A stretch of 64,000 nt of DNA from JANMDU01 sp031418715. Its GTDB lineage: Bacteria > Pseudomonadota > Gammaproteobacteria > Burkholderiales > Burkholderiaceae_C. Both the position numbers and the translations under genes were made by a program. Shown here piece after piece: positions 17,297 to 25,718 of the stretch (positions are counted from its first letter, which is position 1; each line of letters starts with the position of its first letter). Location of the stretch: NCBI GenBank assembly GCA_031418715.1, contig JANOJL010000063.1, positions 17,250 to 81,249 of the forward strand, in the 5' to 3' direction. The notes below the pieces were generated by a model. It searched no databases and was not told where the DNA came from. It saw only the letters and a list, made by a program, of their open reading frames with translations.

Positions 17297-19465
17297 TTAC
17301 GATTGGCGAATCAGCCAATCCTTAGTCTGCATCGAATAAACCCGCTGCGCAAAAGCAATTGCATCGGGCCTGTGCGCGCTCATCACAATCGTGATGCCAA
17401 GGCTTTTGAGGTTTTCCAGCACCCGTTTCTCTGTAGCTACATCCAAATGACTCGTCGCCTCATCCAAAATCAACAGGGAGGGCTCGCGATACAAAGCCCG
17501 TGCAATCAAAATGCGCTGCCTTTGCCCGCCCGAGATACCTGCGCCTTGCTCCGCCAGCCTCGTGCGATAGTTTTGCGGCCAATTTTCAATTTCTTGAGAA
17601 ATGCATGCCAACGCCGCGCAACGCTTCATGCGCTCTCGATCCAGCGGCTGTGCAAAGAAGGCAATGTTGTCTTCAATTGAGCCTTCAAACAGCTCATCGT
17701 TTTGAAACACAAAAGCCAGCCGCTTGCGCAGAGCCAAGGCATTGGTAGCCTGTACGCGCTCGCCGTCATACGTGAGTGAGCCTTCGCCGGGCATGAACAC
17801 CCCGCCCAATACACACAGCAAAGTCGTCTTTCCCGCACCAGAAGGCCCCACAATCGCCACAATCTCACCCGCTTCCACGCTGAACGTCACCGCACGAAAG
17901 ATCGGTGGATCAGGGTTGGCATATTTGTAGCCCAAGTTCAGCGCCTGCATGCTGCTGGCTTGAGGTTTTTGGGTGAGTGCCACGCCCGAATCATTTTCAG
18001 GCTGCGCAAATACAATATCGCCCGTGCGATCAAAATGCACCTTCATCGTGCGCAGCCAGAGCATACGGTCGGCAAACGCCGAAGCCCGCGCAGCAAAGCT
18101 GCCTTGATACGCCATGAAGGCAAATAGCATGCCTACTGAGAGCTGGTTCGCCAAAATCATCTGCGCCGCCAAATACACCACCACCAAATGCGCCAACCCT
18201 GTGCAAGTGGTCATCACCAAATTGCTAAACAAATTGATTCGCTCGGTGCTCGCATCTTTGTCTTGTACTTTGCGGGTGAGGTTCGTCCATTGCTGCGCGC
18301 GGGTGATATCCGCGCCCGCCATTTTTACAGCATGCACGCCGCGCACACTTTCTATCAAGTGCGATTGGCGCTTAGCATCCAAAAACACCCGCTCTGAAGT
18401 GACGCGCTGCGACGATGAAAATACAAACACCTTCACAATCATCATCAGCGTAAACACACCCAGCGCCAGCCAAGCCAAGGTGCTGCTGTAGAGAAACATC
18501 ATGGCCACCGTGCCCACACTGATGAGTGCATCGAGCACAATTTCAATGCTCGTGCGCGTGAGCGCTTGCGCCAGCTGCCCCAGTGAATCAAAGCGAGAGA
18601 CTAGATCCCCCGTTTGTCGCTTCACGAAAAACTGCACCGGCAGCTTAAACAAATGCCGAATCACATGCACATAGAGCTGATAGCCCACATTCTGAGAAAG
18701 CACCACACCCGCCCAGCCGCGAATCGCCGTGAAAATCGTTTGAAACACCAGCAAAAAGCCTGTGCCTAAAGCCACAATCGTGAGCAAATCTTTATCTCCC
18801 GTGACGAGCACATGATCCATCACGATCTGCGTGTAATACGGCGTGAGCAGCGCAATGATCTCCAGCACCACCGACACCATAAAGAGCTGAAACACAGCGC
18901 TGCCCATGCCCGGAAAGCTGCGCAGCAAAGTGCCAAACTGCAAGCGAGGCTGAGGCGGTGTGCGCTTCAATTGCGCGCGCGGCACAAAATCTGCTGCATA
19001 GCCACTGAATTTCTCCGTCACCTCACGCCAACTTGCCCAGCGCTGCCCTTGCGCAGGATCGTGCAATTTCACGCCTTGCTCAGATACCTGCGTAGCCACC
19101 ACCCAATGATTGCCCGCCCAGTGCAACACCGCGGGCAGCTTGAGTTGCTTGATTTCATCAGCAGCCAGCTCCACGCATCGCGCATTGAGGCCAATTTGAT
19201 CGGCCCAAGCGCCCATATCTTGCAAGGAAGTGCCCCGCGATGACACTTCAAACCGCGCCCGCAAATCCACCATCTCAATCTGCGCACCATAATGCTTAGC
19301 AATCATCGCCAAGCAAGCCAAGCCACATTCGGCTGCCTCTTGCTGCAATACAACTTGCACAGCTTTGCGCGGAAACAGCCGCAGCTTCAAGCCTGCATCC
19401 GCTTCAAATGAAGCTCCCGGAATCCCGCTTGTCTCCAATTTCCCTGATTCTGATGCCCGTGTCAT
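17297..19465 (-). CDS. C39-peptidase ABC exporter (bacteriocin/double-glycine peptide type)
   Basis: The 722-residue protein joins three parts: an N-terminal C39 cysteine peptidase, six transmembrane helices, and an ATP-binding cassette. In the peptidase the catalytic Cys is in QQEAAECGLAC, the His in GNHWVV and the Asp in HDPAQG. The cassette has Walker A GPSGAGKTTLL, signature ISGGQRQRILIARAL (Ile for the usual Leu) and Walker B LLILDEATSHLD. Such proteins cleave substrates after a double glycine and export them through a TolC channel. The ATG at 19465 lies 9 bases after the HlyD stop, which fits coupling better than upstream starts inside that gene. TolC is not encoded here. Confidence 0.93.
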   Translation of the reverse strand: MTRASESGKLETSGIPGASFEADAGLKLRLFPRKAVQVVLQQEAAECGLACLAMIAKHYGAQIEMVDLRARFEVSSRGTSLQDMGAWADQIGLNARCVELAADEIKQLKLPAVLHWAGNHWVVATQVSEQGVKLHDPAQGQRWASWREVTEKFSGYAADFVPRAQLKRTPPQPRLQFGTLLRSFPGMGSAVFQLFMVSVVLEIIALLTPYYTQIVMDHVLVTGDKDLLTIVALGTGFLLVFQTIFTAIRGWAGVVLSQNVGYQLYVHVIRHLFKLPVQFFVKRQTGDLVSRFDSLGQLAQALTRTSIEIVLDALISVGTVAMMFLYSSTLAWLALGVFTLMMIVKVFVFSSSQRVTSERVFLDAKRQSHLIESVRGVHAVKMAGADITRAQQWTNLTRKVQDKDASTERINLFSNLVMTTCTGLAHLVVVYLAAQMILANQLSVGMLFAFMAYQGSFAARASAFADRMLWLRTMKVHFDRTGDIVFAQPENDSGVALTQKPQASSMQALNLGYKYANPDPPIFRAVTFSVEAGEIVAIVGPSGAGKTTLLCVLGGVFMPGEGSLTYDGERVQATNALALRKRLAFVFQNDELFEGSIEDNIAFFAQPLDRERMKRCAALACISQEIENWPQNYRTRLAEQGAGISGGQRQRILIARALYREPSLLILDEATSHLDVATEKRVLENLKSLGITIVMSAHRPDAIAFAQRVYSMQTKDWLIRQS

Positions 19466-19473
19466 TGCGCTAA

Positions 19474-20691
19474 TTACACCCGCCCACCCAGCCGATACAA
19501 AGGCTCCAGCAGCCATTGATAAATTTTGAGCCGGTCTAACTCCACATCTGCCTCTAACACCATTCCGGGAGTAACCACTAGTTTCTTACCTTCGTAAGTC
19601 AAATGATCATTTGGTAATGCGACATGAATCGTATAGACGGGCTCATCAATCTTGATATGCTGAACCACCTCGTGCGGTGGTAAAGCAATTTTTGAGATTT
19701 CCTTCACGACACCAAAATGCCTGCCATAGTGTTCATGCGGAAAAGCTTGATAGCGCACAGAGACTTTTTGCCCCTCTCTGACGAAACCAATCGACTTAGA
19801 TGGAAGCAGCAGTATCACTTCTATAGGTGAATTGGCTGGCAGTATCGTCATCAAAGGAATCTGAGGGAGCACAGTCTGACCGACTTGAACAGCCACTTGA
19901 GCCACCACTCCGTCAATCGGTGAAACGAGCTGCATTTTTTTAGACGAATACTCGTTGTGCTCTTGTTGTATGGCAGAAATTTCCCGTATGAGCTGTGCTT
20001 TTCTTTGAGAGCTACGCGCGTCAATCAAACCTAGCTCTTGTTGTTGTTTGTCGATTTCTCTGCGAACGGCTAATCGCTGCCTTTGCAGAACACTCAAATC
20101 TCCTTGCAGCTTGAGTAGCTCAGCATTTCGATTTTCCTTTGCTTCCTGCGAAATAAATCCCTTCGCAAGCAACTCCCTCTGGCGCTCACTTTGCTGCTCA
20201 AGTGCATCCAGACGTTGCGTGAAGAGTTGCAATTCGCGTTCACTCTGAAGAAGCTCTCTTTCAAGCGCAGCGATTTGCTGTTTGATATTGTCTGCAGTTT
20301 TTGAAGCCACTTCGTCCGTGGATTTAATCTCTTGCTGCCCGGCTTTGATCTTTGTTAGTACTAAGTCGCTTTGCGCTGATTCAAGATTGCGATTTTGAGC
20401 AAAGCGTTCCGTGGTGAGTTCAGCAATTACTTGACCTTTGCGAACCAAAGACTTCTCACCTACTGGAAGTGCTGAAAGTATGGAGGGCTGCAAAGAGTAG
20501 GCTTTCCATGCAGTTTGCTGCGCTGCCGTGTAGCCTTGCACACGAACGATTCGTGGCATATCCAGCATGACGATAGCGGTTATGCCACATGCTGCAAAGA
20601 GCACAATGATCGGTGTGATCCATTTATTCAAGGTATGACTGCTCGGATAATAATAAAAGACGAGATTTAAAGTAGTGTGGAATTTATCCAC
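19474..20691 (-). CDS. HlyD-family periplasmic adaptor of the exporter
   Basis: The 405-residue protein starts at a GTG. One N-terminal transmembrane helix (WITPIIVLFAACGITAIVML) is followed by lipoyl-like half-motifs, a long coiled coil at about residues 130-230 (ERELLQSERELQLF, LLKLQGDLSVLQRQ) and beta-barrel segments (SPIDGVVAQVAVQVGQTVLP). It bridges the ABC exporter and an outer-membrane TolC. No clear Shine-Dalgarno precedes the GTG. An internal TTG (TLNKWI) is a weaker alternative. It sits 22 bases after the TraB/GumN-like gene in the same orientation. Confidence 0.9.
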   Translation of the reverse strand: MDKFHTTLNLVFYYYPSSHTLNKWITPIIVLFAACGITAIVMLDMPRIVRVQGYTAAQQTAWKAYSLQPSILSALPVGEKSLVRKGQVIAELTTERFAQNRNLESAQSDLVLTKIKAGQQEIKSTDEVASKTADNIKQQIAALERELLQSERELQLFTQRLDALEQQSERQRELLAKGFISQEAKENRNAELLKLQGDLSVLQRQRLAVRREIDKQQQELGLIDARSSQRKAQLIREISAIQQEHNEYSSKKMQLVSPIDGVVAQVAVQVGQTVLPQIPLMTILPANSPIEVILLLPSKSIGFVREGQKVSVRYQAFPHEHYGRHFGVVKEISKIALPPHEVVQHIKIDEPVYTIHVALPNDHLTYEGKKLVVTPGMVLEADVELDRLKIYQWLLEPLYRLGGRV

Positions 20692-20713
20692 GCGATTAAA
20701 TTCATATTAATTT

Positions 20714-21667
20714 TTATTTTTTCTGAATCACTTGATAACCTAGCGCCCGAAGTTCACCAACCACGCCATCAGGATCACCGATGTGCGCCGCTCCAAGTAC
20801 AAATAATGGCAATCTCGGCTTTTGTTTCATGATGGTTTCATGAATATTTGCTGCAAATCGAGCATCTCTTTTGCTAAAAAAAGCATCAATGATTGATTCA
20901 GACCAGCCAATTCGCCGATAAGCATTAATTGTCTCTTGTCGAATGAGTCCAGACTCCCTGAACTCAATGAGATTAATCAGAGTGTCCGTGTTTGAAATAT
21001 TTTCTGGCTTAGCAAAGAATTGTGTTTTGAACCAACGATTGCAACCGATTTCACTTGAATCAAGCAGTGTCTGGTAATCCGTTTGTATCAAATAGTCCAA
21101 AGACTTTTCCCATCCTTCAATTTGCACTGCAGGAAGATTTTTGATATTAAAACGTAACTTGATATATGCATCAAGTGCAATTCCTTGAGCATCAAATCGA
21201 ATGCCAATTCTCTCAACAGGAATCATCGATAAAAATAGGTATCCAGCAGGAGAAAGATCAAAGTTTGACACCTTCTCGGCTTTGTTCTTTTCATTCTTTT
21301 CGACTTCAGAAAGACAAGGATAGTCTTTCGATTTGATCAAGTTTCTCGTACTTTTATTTGAATCTACTTTAAAGAAATTAATCCTATTTTCTACAGTATT
21401 ACTTTTCCCTAAAGATTCCATGTACAAATGACTTGCGCGTTCAATCTCTGAATCTAAACGTTTGTATACAGATACATCAAATTCTGCAACCGGCGAATGT
21501 ATGCTACCTATCAGAACGCCAACCTCTTTAGATTCTTTGGCGATTGAGTAAATTGGTTGTCCAATCGCTATTTTAGAATTTACTGAGCTAAAAACTACTG
21601 CGCCGAGCATTACGAGCTGAGAAATCGAACACAACAAGAACTTTTTGACAGCACAACTTATCATCAT
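20714..21667 (-). CDS. TraB/GumN-like exported protein
   Basis: About 317 residues from the ATG pair at 21667/21664. A hydrophobic signal peptide (FLLCSISQLVMLGAVVF) is followed by VGVLIGSIHSP near the mature N-terminus and FVLGAAHIGDPDGVVGELRA near the C-terminus. These two GxxH motifs are characteristic of the TraB/GumN family, which includes the metal-dependent Tiki proteases and the TraB pheromone-shutdown proteins. The gene is visibly more AT-rich than its neighbours, suggesting transfer. It lies between the putative exported substrate gene and the HlyD gene. Processing or self-protection against the exported product is my inference. An enzymatic role is unproven. Confidence 0.7.
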   Translation of the reverse strand: MMISCAVKKFLLCSISQLVMLGAVVFSSVNSKIAIGQPIYSIAKESKEVGVLIGSIHSPVAEFDVSVYKRLDSEIERASHLYMESLGKSNTVENRINFFKVDSNKSTRNLIKSKDYPCLSEVEKNEKNKAEKVSNFDLSPAGYLFLSMIPVERIGIRFDAQGIALDAYIKLRFNIKNLPAVQIEGWEKSLDYLIQTDYQTLLDSSEIGCNRWFKTQFFAKPENISNTDTLINLIEFRESGLIRQETINAYRRIGWSESIIDAFFSKRDARFAANIHETIMKQKPRLPLFVLGAAHIGDPDGVVGELRALGYQVIQKK

Positions 21668-21692
21668 ATTAGTTAACACCGTTGAAAGTAAC

Positions 21693-21725
21693 GCGATACC
21701 GCAATCAGTTAGATTGCGGTATCGC
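21693..21725. repeat. perfect 14-bp hairpin between the Gly-rich gene and the TraB/GumN-like gene
   Basis: GCGATACCGCAATC, loop AGTTA, GATTGCGGTATCGC. No T run follows on the minus strand, so it may act as a partial attenuator or RNA-stability hairpin. It would allow higher expression of the upstream gene than of the export genes. Confidence 0.8.
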
Positions 21726-21777
21726 CAGATCAAGCAATAGATTTATTACTTACCTTTTTCATTTATCCGAGAACTAC

Positions 21778-22986
21778 TTACCAACCACCAGAGTCGCCTC
21801 CGCCGGAATCACTGCCTCCACCGGAATCACTGCCTCCGCTGGAATCACTTCCGCCACTAGAGTCACTTCCGCCACTAGAGTCACCGCCGCTTGCATCGCT
21901 ACTAGCACTCGCTGAATCGCCGCCTGCTGTGCTTGCCCCACTCGCATCGGCGCTAGCACCAGCGCTTGAAGCGCCCCCAGAAGCGCTAGCTGCTCCTGCA
22001 TCGGCAGTAGCTCCTCCGCCAGTAGCGCCACTTGCGCCAGCCACACCAGAGTTTTCAGCTGTGCATGTTTGACCAGCATCAGCCGTTGTTGTTGATTCTG
22101 TTGATGCCGGTGCGTCTAGACTCACACCAGTTGTCGTCGTGCTTGGTGCGCCAATATCAGCCAAACCATTCAGTGATGTTGTGCCCGTGCTTGTTGTACC
22201 TAAGCCCCAGCCGCCAGATCCTAAGCTATTGAATCCTCCTGGCGCACCCAGCGAAGTAGGTGCGTTAAGCGCTGCAATATTTAGATCTGATAATCCCGGT
22301 AGGCTTGGTGCGGCTGGAGCGTTTTGCATATTGTCTTGTATGTTGTTGCAAATAGTACTTACTGTACCCCCAGTCCATCCACCTACAGCGGCAGAAACTG
22401 CTGGTGCTGCCGCTGTCCCGGCGCGTTGGCCGGCGCTAGCACCAATTGCAACCCCTCCGGGATTTCCGCCTGTGACCGCGGCACCAAGTAATCCGCCACC
22501 AACTGTGGCAATACCTATTGTCGCTGCACCTGCAGTAGAACCTGTAACTGCCCCCGCAATGCCCGCAACAGCACCACATTCAATACTGGTGCCGCTTCCT
22601 GCTGCCCGTCCCGCACCTGAAATGCCGCCAGTTGTCGTACTCGAAAGTGCAGCAACGCTTTCCGTAGGTGTTGGATTTGTTTGAACTGTGAAGTCTGCAG
22701 GTAAACTAGGCGTGGTACTAAATGGTGCTGAGGTTGCAGCAATTGCATCAACAGCCGCGAAGTTTGGCTGCGAAATTGTTGATGCTGATGTTGTAAATCC
22801 AGTCGTATCGCCACTGACACTTGAAAAACTCAAGTCAGAAGTCGTTGTAGTACTTGGGATAACGGCTAATGGTGCTGGTGTCGGTGCTGGCATCACAAAC
22901 CCAGCCATTAAAAATCCACCGCCGCTACCCCAGCCGCCCGTGCCGCGAATATTCTCAGCAACTCTTGGTTCGCAAACTCTCATCAT
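21778..22986 (-). CDS. large Gly/Ala/Ser/Thr-rich protein, probable double-glycine substrate of the C39 exporter
   Basis: 402 residues from the ATG at 22986, chosen because AAGGAGC lies 5 bases upstream. The N-terminus MMRVCEPRVAENIRGTGG then WGSGGG gives an 18-residue stretch ending in Gly-Gly, as expected for C39-peptidase leaders. A Cys-flanked Gly/Ala-rich hydrophobic region (from CGAVAGIAGAVTG to TGGTVSTIC) has repeated GxxxG spacing like colicin V-type microcins. The tail is Ser/Gly/Asp-rich with five 6-residue repeats and ends GGW, loosely like the Ser/Gly-rich ends of class IIb microcins. It is far longer than known microcins, so an adhesin or other secreted protein is possible. No family was recognised. 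Confidence 0.7.
   Translation of the reverse strand: MMRVCEPRVAENIRGTGGWGSGGGFLMAGFVMPAPTPAPLAVIPSTTTTSDLSFSSVSGDTTGFTTSASTISQPNFAAVDAIAATSAPFSTTPSLPADFTVQTNPTPTESVAALSSTTTGGISGAGRAAGSGTSIECGAVAGIAGAVTGSTAGAATIGIATVGGGLLGAAVTGGNPGGVAIGASAGQRAGTAAAPAVSAAVGGWTGGTVSTICNNIQDNMQNAPAAPSLPGLSDLNIAALNAPTSLGAPGGFNSLGSGGWGLGTTSTGTTSLNGLADIGAPSTTTTGVSLDAPASTESTTTADAGQTCTAENSGVAGASGATGGGATADAGAASASGGASSAGASADASGASTAGGDSASASSDASGGDSSGGSDSSGGSDSSGGSDSGGGSDSGGGDSGGW
21802..21891 (-). repeat. five tandem 18-bp repeats encoding the Ser/Gly/Asp tail
   Basis: Units at 21802, 21820, 21838, 21856 and 21874, each 18 bases (for example GCCGGAATCACTGCCTCC on the plus strand), encode GSDSSG/GSDSGG-type hexapeptides. 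Units 1-2 and units 4-5 are the closest pairs, so the array could vary in length. Confidence 0.85.
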
Positions 22987-23048
22987 CGTAGCTCCTTGAA
23001 ATGTCATGTTGAATAATGTTGCTTCTGTGAAAAGCCTTGACAGTATCA

Positions 23049-23059
23049 CCCCCCCCCCC
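23049..23059 (-). promoter_or_regulatory. 11-base G tract in the upstream region of the Gly-rich gene
   Basis: Eleven consecutive C on the plus strand (G on the minus strand) lie 62 bases before the chosen ATG at 22986. On the minus strand the tract separates TTGTCT from GATACT with 13 bases between. If these are -35 and -10 elements, slippage by a few bases would restore a 17-base spacer, a known phase-variation layout. The promoter hexamers are weak (4 of 6 matches each). Confidence 0.45.
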
Positions 23060-23147
23060 TAGACAATCCCTATCCGCGTATTCCCTAGTTTGCTAGACGA
23101 GTTAGGAATATCAATAAAGCATATTTGCATATAGGGCGAAGTAACGA

Positions 23148-23567
23148 ATGGTAAATTTGCATGTGAAATATGTGGCTAAGGAGGCGCTTGATTATTATTG
23201 GCCGCTTTGCGAAACGCATATTGAAAGAGGACTCATTCCTGCTCAAGGCGAGGCCAATGCGAAGCATGTTTTGATGGAGCTGGAGGCAGGGCGCGCACAA
23301 CTGATTGTGGGCGAAGATGAATATGGCACAGTGCATTCAGCCATGGCCGTACAGTTTCAGCCCATGCCCAATTACGTGGTGGCGCATGTGTATAGCATCG
23401 GCGGGCGCGGTGTGATTGACAACGCGCATCACTGGGCGGGCATCAAGGCTTGGATGAAGGCGAATGGGGCGGTGAAAGTGCAAGGCGTTTGCCGGCCAGC
23501 GCAGGCGCGGCTTTGGGGGAAATTAGGATTTGAGCTGGTGTATCAAGTTGTAAGGCAAGACTTATGA
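23148..23567 (+). CDS. small GNAT-like protein of unknown function
   Basis: 139 residues starting MVNLHVKYVAKEALDYYWPLC. The pattern of a central segment (AQLIVGEDEYGTVHSAMAVQF, core AQLIVGEDE), a later strand-turn-helix and the ending RLWGKLGFELVYQVVRQDL resembles a minimal GNAT fold. It also resembles phage-encoded acetyltransferase-like proteins (the C-terminal RLWxKLGFE is typical). The stop overlaps the next start by 4 bases (ATGA), so it is coupled to the desaturase gene. It is divergent from the Gly-rich gene across a 161-bp region containing the G tract. Function unknown. Confidence 0.65.
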   Translation: MVNLHVKYVAKEALDYYWPLCETHIERGLIPAQGEANAKHVLMELEAGRAQLIVGEDEYGTVHSAMAVQFQPMPNYVVAHVYSIGGRGVIDNAHHWAGIKAWMKANGAVKVQGVCRPAQARLWGKLGFELVYQVVRQDL

Positions 23568-24541
23568 GCGAGGTTTTTCGGGATTCTGCAAAAAAATCTG
23601 TTCATCAATTGGTGTTGGATCTGCGCCACCATCGGGCATGGATTTATGGGTTGGATTTGCTGGCATCATGCATGATATTTTGGACTTGCGCATGGGGTGT
23701 TGCGTTTTTTCCTTGGAGTTGGCTCATGGGCATGCTCTTGATTTTGGTGGGCAGCTTGGCCTTGTATCGCGCAGCTTTGTTTGTACATGAGATTGGGCAT
23801 CTATCTCGCGGCAAATTGCCGGGCTTTGAAGCAACTTGGAATTTGCTTATTGGCTGGCCCTTGCTCTTCCCATCATTTTTGATTCAATCACACCCTGATC
23901 ATCACCGCATGGCCAGTTTTGGCACGGCAGGCGATCCTGAGTATTTGCCTTTTGCAGCAGCGCCACGCAAGATGCGTGTTTGGTTTTTGGCGAGCTCGGC
24001 GCTCACGCCATTTATTCTGTTGATCAGGGCGGCGCTAGTCGTTCCTGCAAGCTGGGCATGGCCGCCGCTTCGGCAATGGCTTCGACATCATGCGAGCCGG
24101 ATGACGATGAACGGCGCTTATCGGCCCGCTCTAAAGGCGCAAAGCCTGAGCACTTGGCATGAGGTGAGCGAAGTGATGGCTACGCTGTTTGCTTGGGGCT
24201 GGATCATTTGTGGCGCATTGCAGCTTTTGCCTTGGCCATTTTTGCTGAGCGTGCTTGTTTGCATAATGCTGGCTAGCTTGCTAAACGGCTGGCGCACCTT
24301 GCATGCGCATGCGTACACCTCTGCAGGCGCTGCGACTGATTTCATGGGGCAGTTGCAGGATTCCACGACTTTTAAGCTGCCCGTTTGGCTAGGCGAATTG
24401 GTCGCGCCTGTTGGCCAGCGCTTTCATGCGGCGCATCATTTGTTTCCTTATTTGCCGTATCACTCGCTGGCAGAGGCAGATCGTAGGATCAAGGCGAGCG
24501 AGTGGGATGGCAAAGAAGCTTATTTGAAGACTTTGCGGTAA
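23564..24541 (+). CDS. membrane fatty acid desaturase-family protein
   Basis: The 325-residue membrane protein has the three histidine boxes of the desaturase/hydroxylase superfamily: HEIGH (about residue 85), HPDHH (about 116) and HAAHH (about 291). A further LHAHAY lies between. Hydrophobic segments precede and follow the first boxes. Di-iron chemistry on a lipid or related substrate in the inner membrane is expected from the family. The substrate is unknown. It is translationally coupled to the GNAT-like gene. The pairing of acyl desaturation and acyl transfer next to an exporter may be coincidental. Confidence 0.85.
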   Translation: MSEVFRDSAKKSVHQLVLDLRHHRAWIYGLDLLASCMIFWTCAWGVAFFPWSWLMGMLLILVGSLALYRAALFVHEIGHLSRGKLPGFEATWNLLIGWPLLFPSFLIQSHPDHHRMASFGTAGDPEYLPFAAAPRKMRVWFLASSALTPFILLIRAALVVPASWAWPPLRQWLRHHASRMTMNGAYRPALKAQSLSTWHEVSEVMATLFAWGWIICGALQLLPWPFLLSVLVCIMLASLLNGWRTLHAHAYTSAGAATDFMGQLQDSTTFKLPVWLGELVAPVGQRFHAAHHLFPYLPYHSLAEADRRIKASEWDGKEAYLKTLR

Positions 24542-24553
24542 GTAGCATCCGAA

Positions 24554-24621
24554 ACTCCTGATTTAATATCAACCCACAATTATTCTATGACGACTAGTGG
24601 CTGATTTTGATCATATTTTTA
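24554..24621 (+). repeat. dispersed element, degenerate copy (intergenic)
   Basis: ACTCCTGATTTAATATCAAC, then CCACA, then TTCTATGACGACTAGTGGC and GATTTTGATCATATTTTT. It matches the consensus along its length but has lost the CTGCGCA core. It occupies most of the gap 24542-24680. Confidence 0.55.
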
Positions 24622-24680
24622 GCCTCCAGATGTCAGGCAGATGCAATGGCGCTTTGGGCAAAGACTGAGACAATCTCCCC

Positions 24681-25646
24681 GTGCTGCAAATTCTCCTAGT
24701 CACCTTTCCTTTCTTCGCGCTCGTGCTCGCAGGTTATGTAGCGGCGCGGCGGGGGATCTTGCCTCTTGCTGCGATTCCGGGGCTGAATGGCTTTGTGCTT
24801 TACTTTGCGCTGCCTTGTATGTTGTTTCGATTTGGCGCAAACACGCCGATTGCGCAGCTCTTGGATAGCGCGGTGTTTGGGGTGTATTTGCTCTGTGCGT
24901 TGATCATGGTGGCGTTTGCTGTTGCGGTGACGCTGTCTCAGCGCACGGGTTGGAACGACGCAGCCTTCAGCGCCTTGGTGGCGGCTTTTCCGAATTCGGG
25001 CTTCATGGGCATTCCGCTGCTCGTGGCTTTGTTTGGGCAGCGTGCAGCTGGGCCAGCGATCATCACCATCACGGTGGATCTGGTGATCACCAGCTCGCTG
25101 TGTATTGCGCTTTCGCGCTTGGATTCAGGGCAGGGTGGCGCGAAGCAGGCTGCGAAGAATGCGCTCAAAGGTGTGGCTTCTAACCCGATGCCTTGGGCGA
25201 TTTTGAGCGGGGCACTTGCTTCATGGTTGAGCTTCCAATTGCCTGCGCCTGTGATGCAAACGCTGGGCTTGCTTGCTGACAGCGCCTCGCCTGTGGCGCT
25301 GTTTACCATTGGCGCTGTGTTGGCGCGCTCTCAAATGTTGGCGCAATCAGGTCATGCACCGCCTGTGCCTGTGATGGACTATGTGCCGGCGGCGCTGATG
25401 AAGTTGCTGCTGCATCCGCTTCTGGTGCTTGTTATGGGCAGTGCTGCGCGGGCGATCGGTGTGCCGCTGGATCCGTTTGCGCTGATGGTGATTGTTTTGG
25501 TGGCGGCGCTGCCTTCGGCCTCGAATGTGTCTTTGCTGGCTGAGAAATTTGAGGCCAACAATGGGCGCATCGCACGCATCATTTTGGTGAGCACAGTCTT
25601 GGCATTTTTTAGCTTTGCAGGTGCTGTGAAACTGATGGCAGGGTGA
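24681..25646 (+). CDS. AEC-family transporter
   Basis: The 321-residue membrane protein has about ten hydrophobic segments in two inverted halves. It starts at a GTG (LQILLVTFPFFALVLAGY). Family features are LNGFVLYFALPCMLF, FPNSGFMGIPLLVALFG and ALPSASNVSLLAEKF. AEC (auxin efflux carrier) transporters of bacteria move small carboxylates such as malate or malonate. The substrate is not deducible. No operon partner is close: the nucleotidase gene starts 72 bases downstream. Confidence 0.9.
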   Translation: MLQILLVTFPFFALVLAGYVAARRGILPLAAIPGLNGFVLYFALPCMLFRFGANTPIAQLLDSAVFGVYLLCALIMVAFAVAVTLSQRTGWNDAAFSALVAAFPNSGFMGIPLLVALFGQRAAGPAIITITVDLVITSSLCIALSRLDSGQGGAKQAAKNALKGVASNPMPWAILSGALASWLSFQLPAPVMQTLGLLADSASPVALFTIGAVLARSQMLAQSGHAPPVPVMDYVPAALMKLLLHPLLVLVMGSAARAIGVPLDPFALMVIVLVAALPSASNVSLLAEKFEANNGRIARIILVSTVLAFFSFAGAVKLMAG

Positions 25647-25718
25647 GCTCTGCGGGCTATTCCCTCCTCGCAGCTAGACTATTTTGTGCAATACTGATTG
25701 ATCTTCAGAAGGATCAGC

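Noticed and set aside
19466..19516. Upstream start for the ABC exporter inside the HlyD gene
   Set aside because: Would overlap HlyD by 43 bases; the ATG at 19465, 9 bases after the HlyD stop, is simpler.
21778..23049. Longer N-terminus of the Gly-rich protein starting at a GTG beside the G tract
   Set aside because: No ribosome site there, whereas the ATG at 22986 has AAGGAGC at ideal spacing and gives a short leader ending in Gly-Gly.
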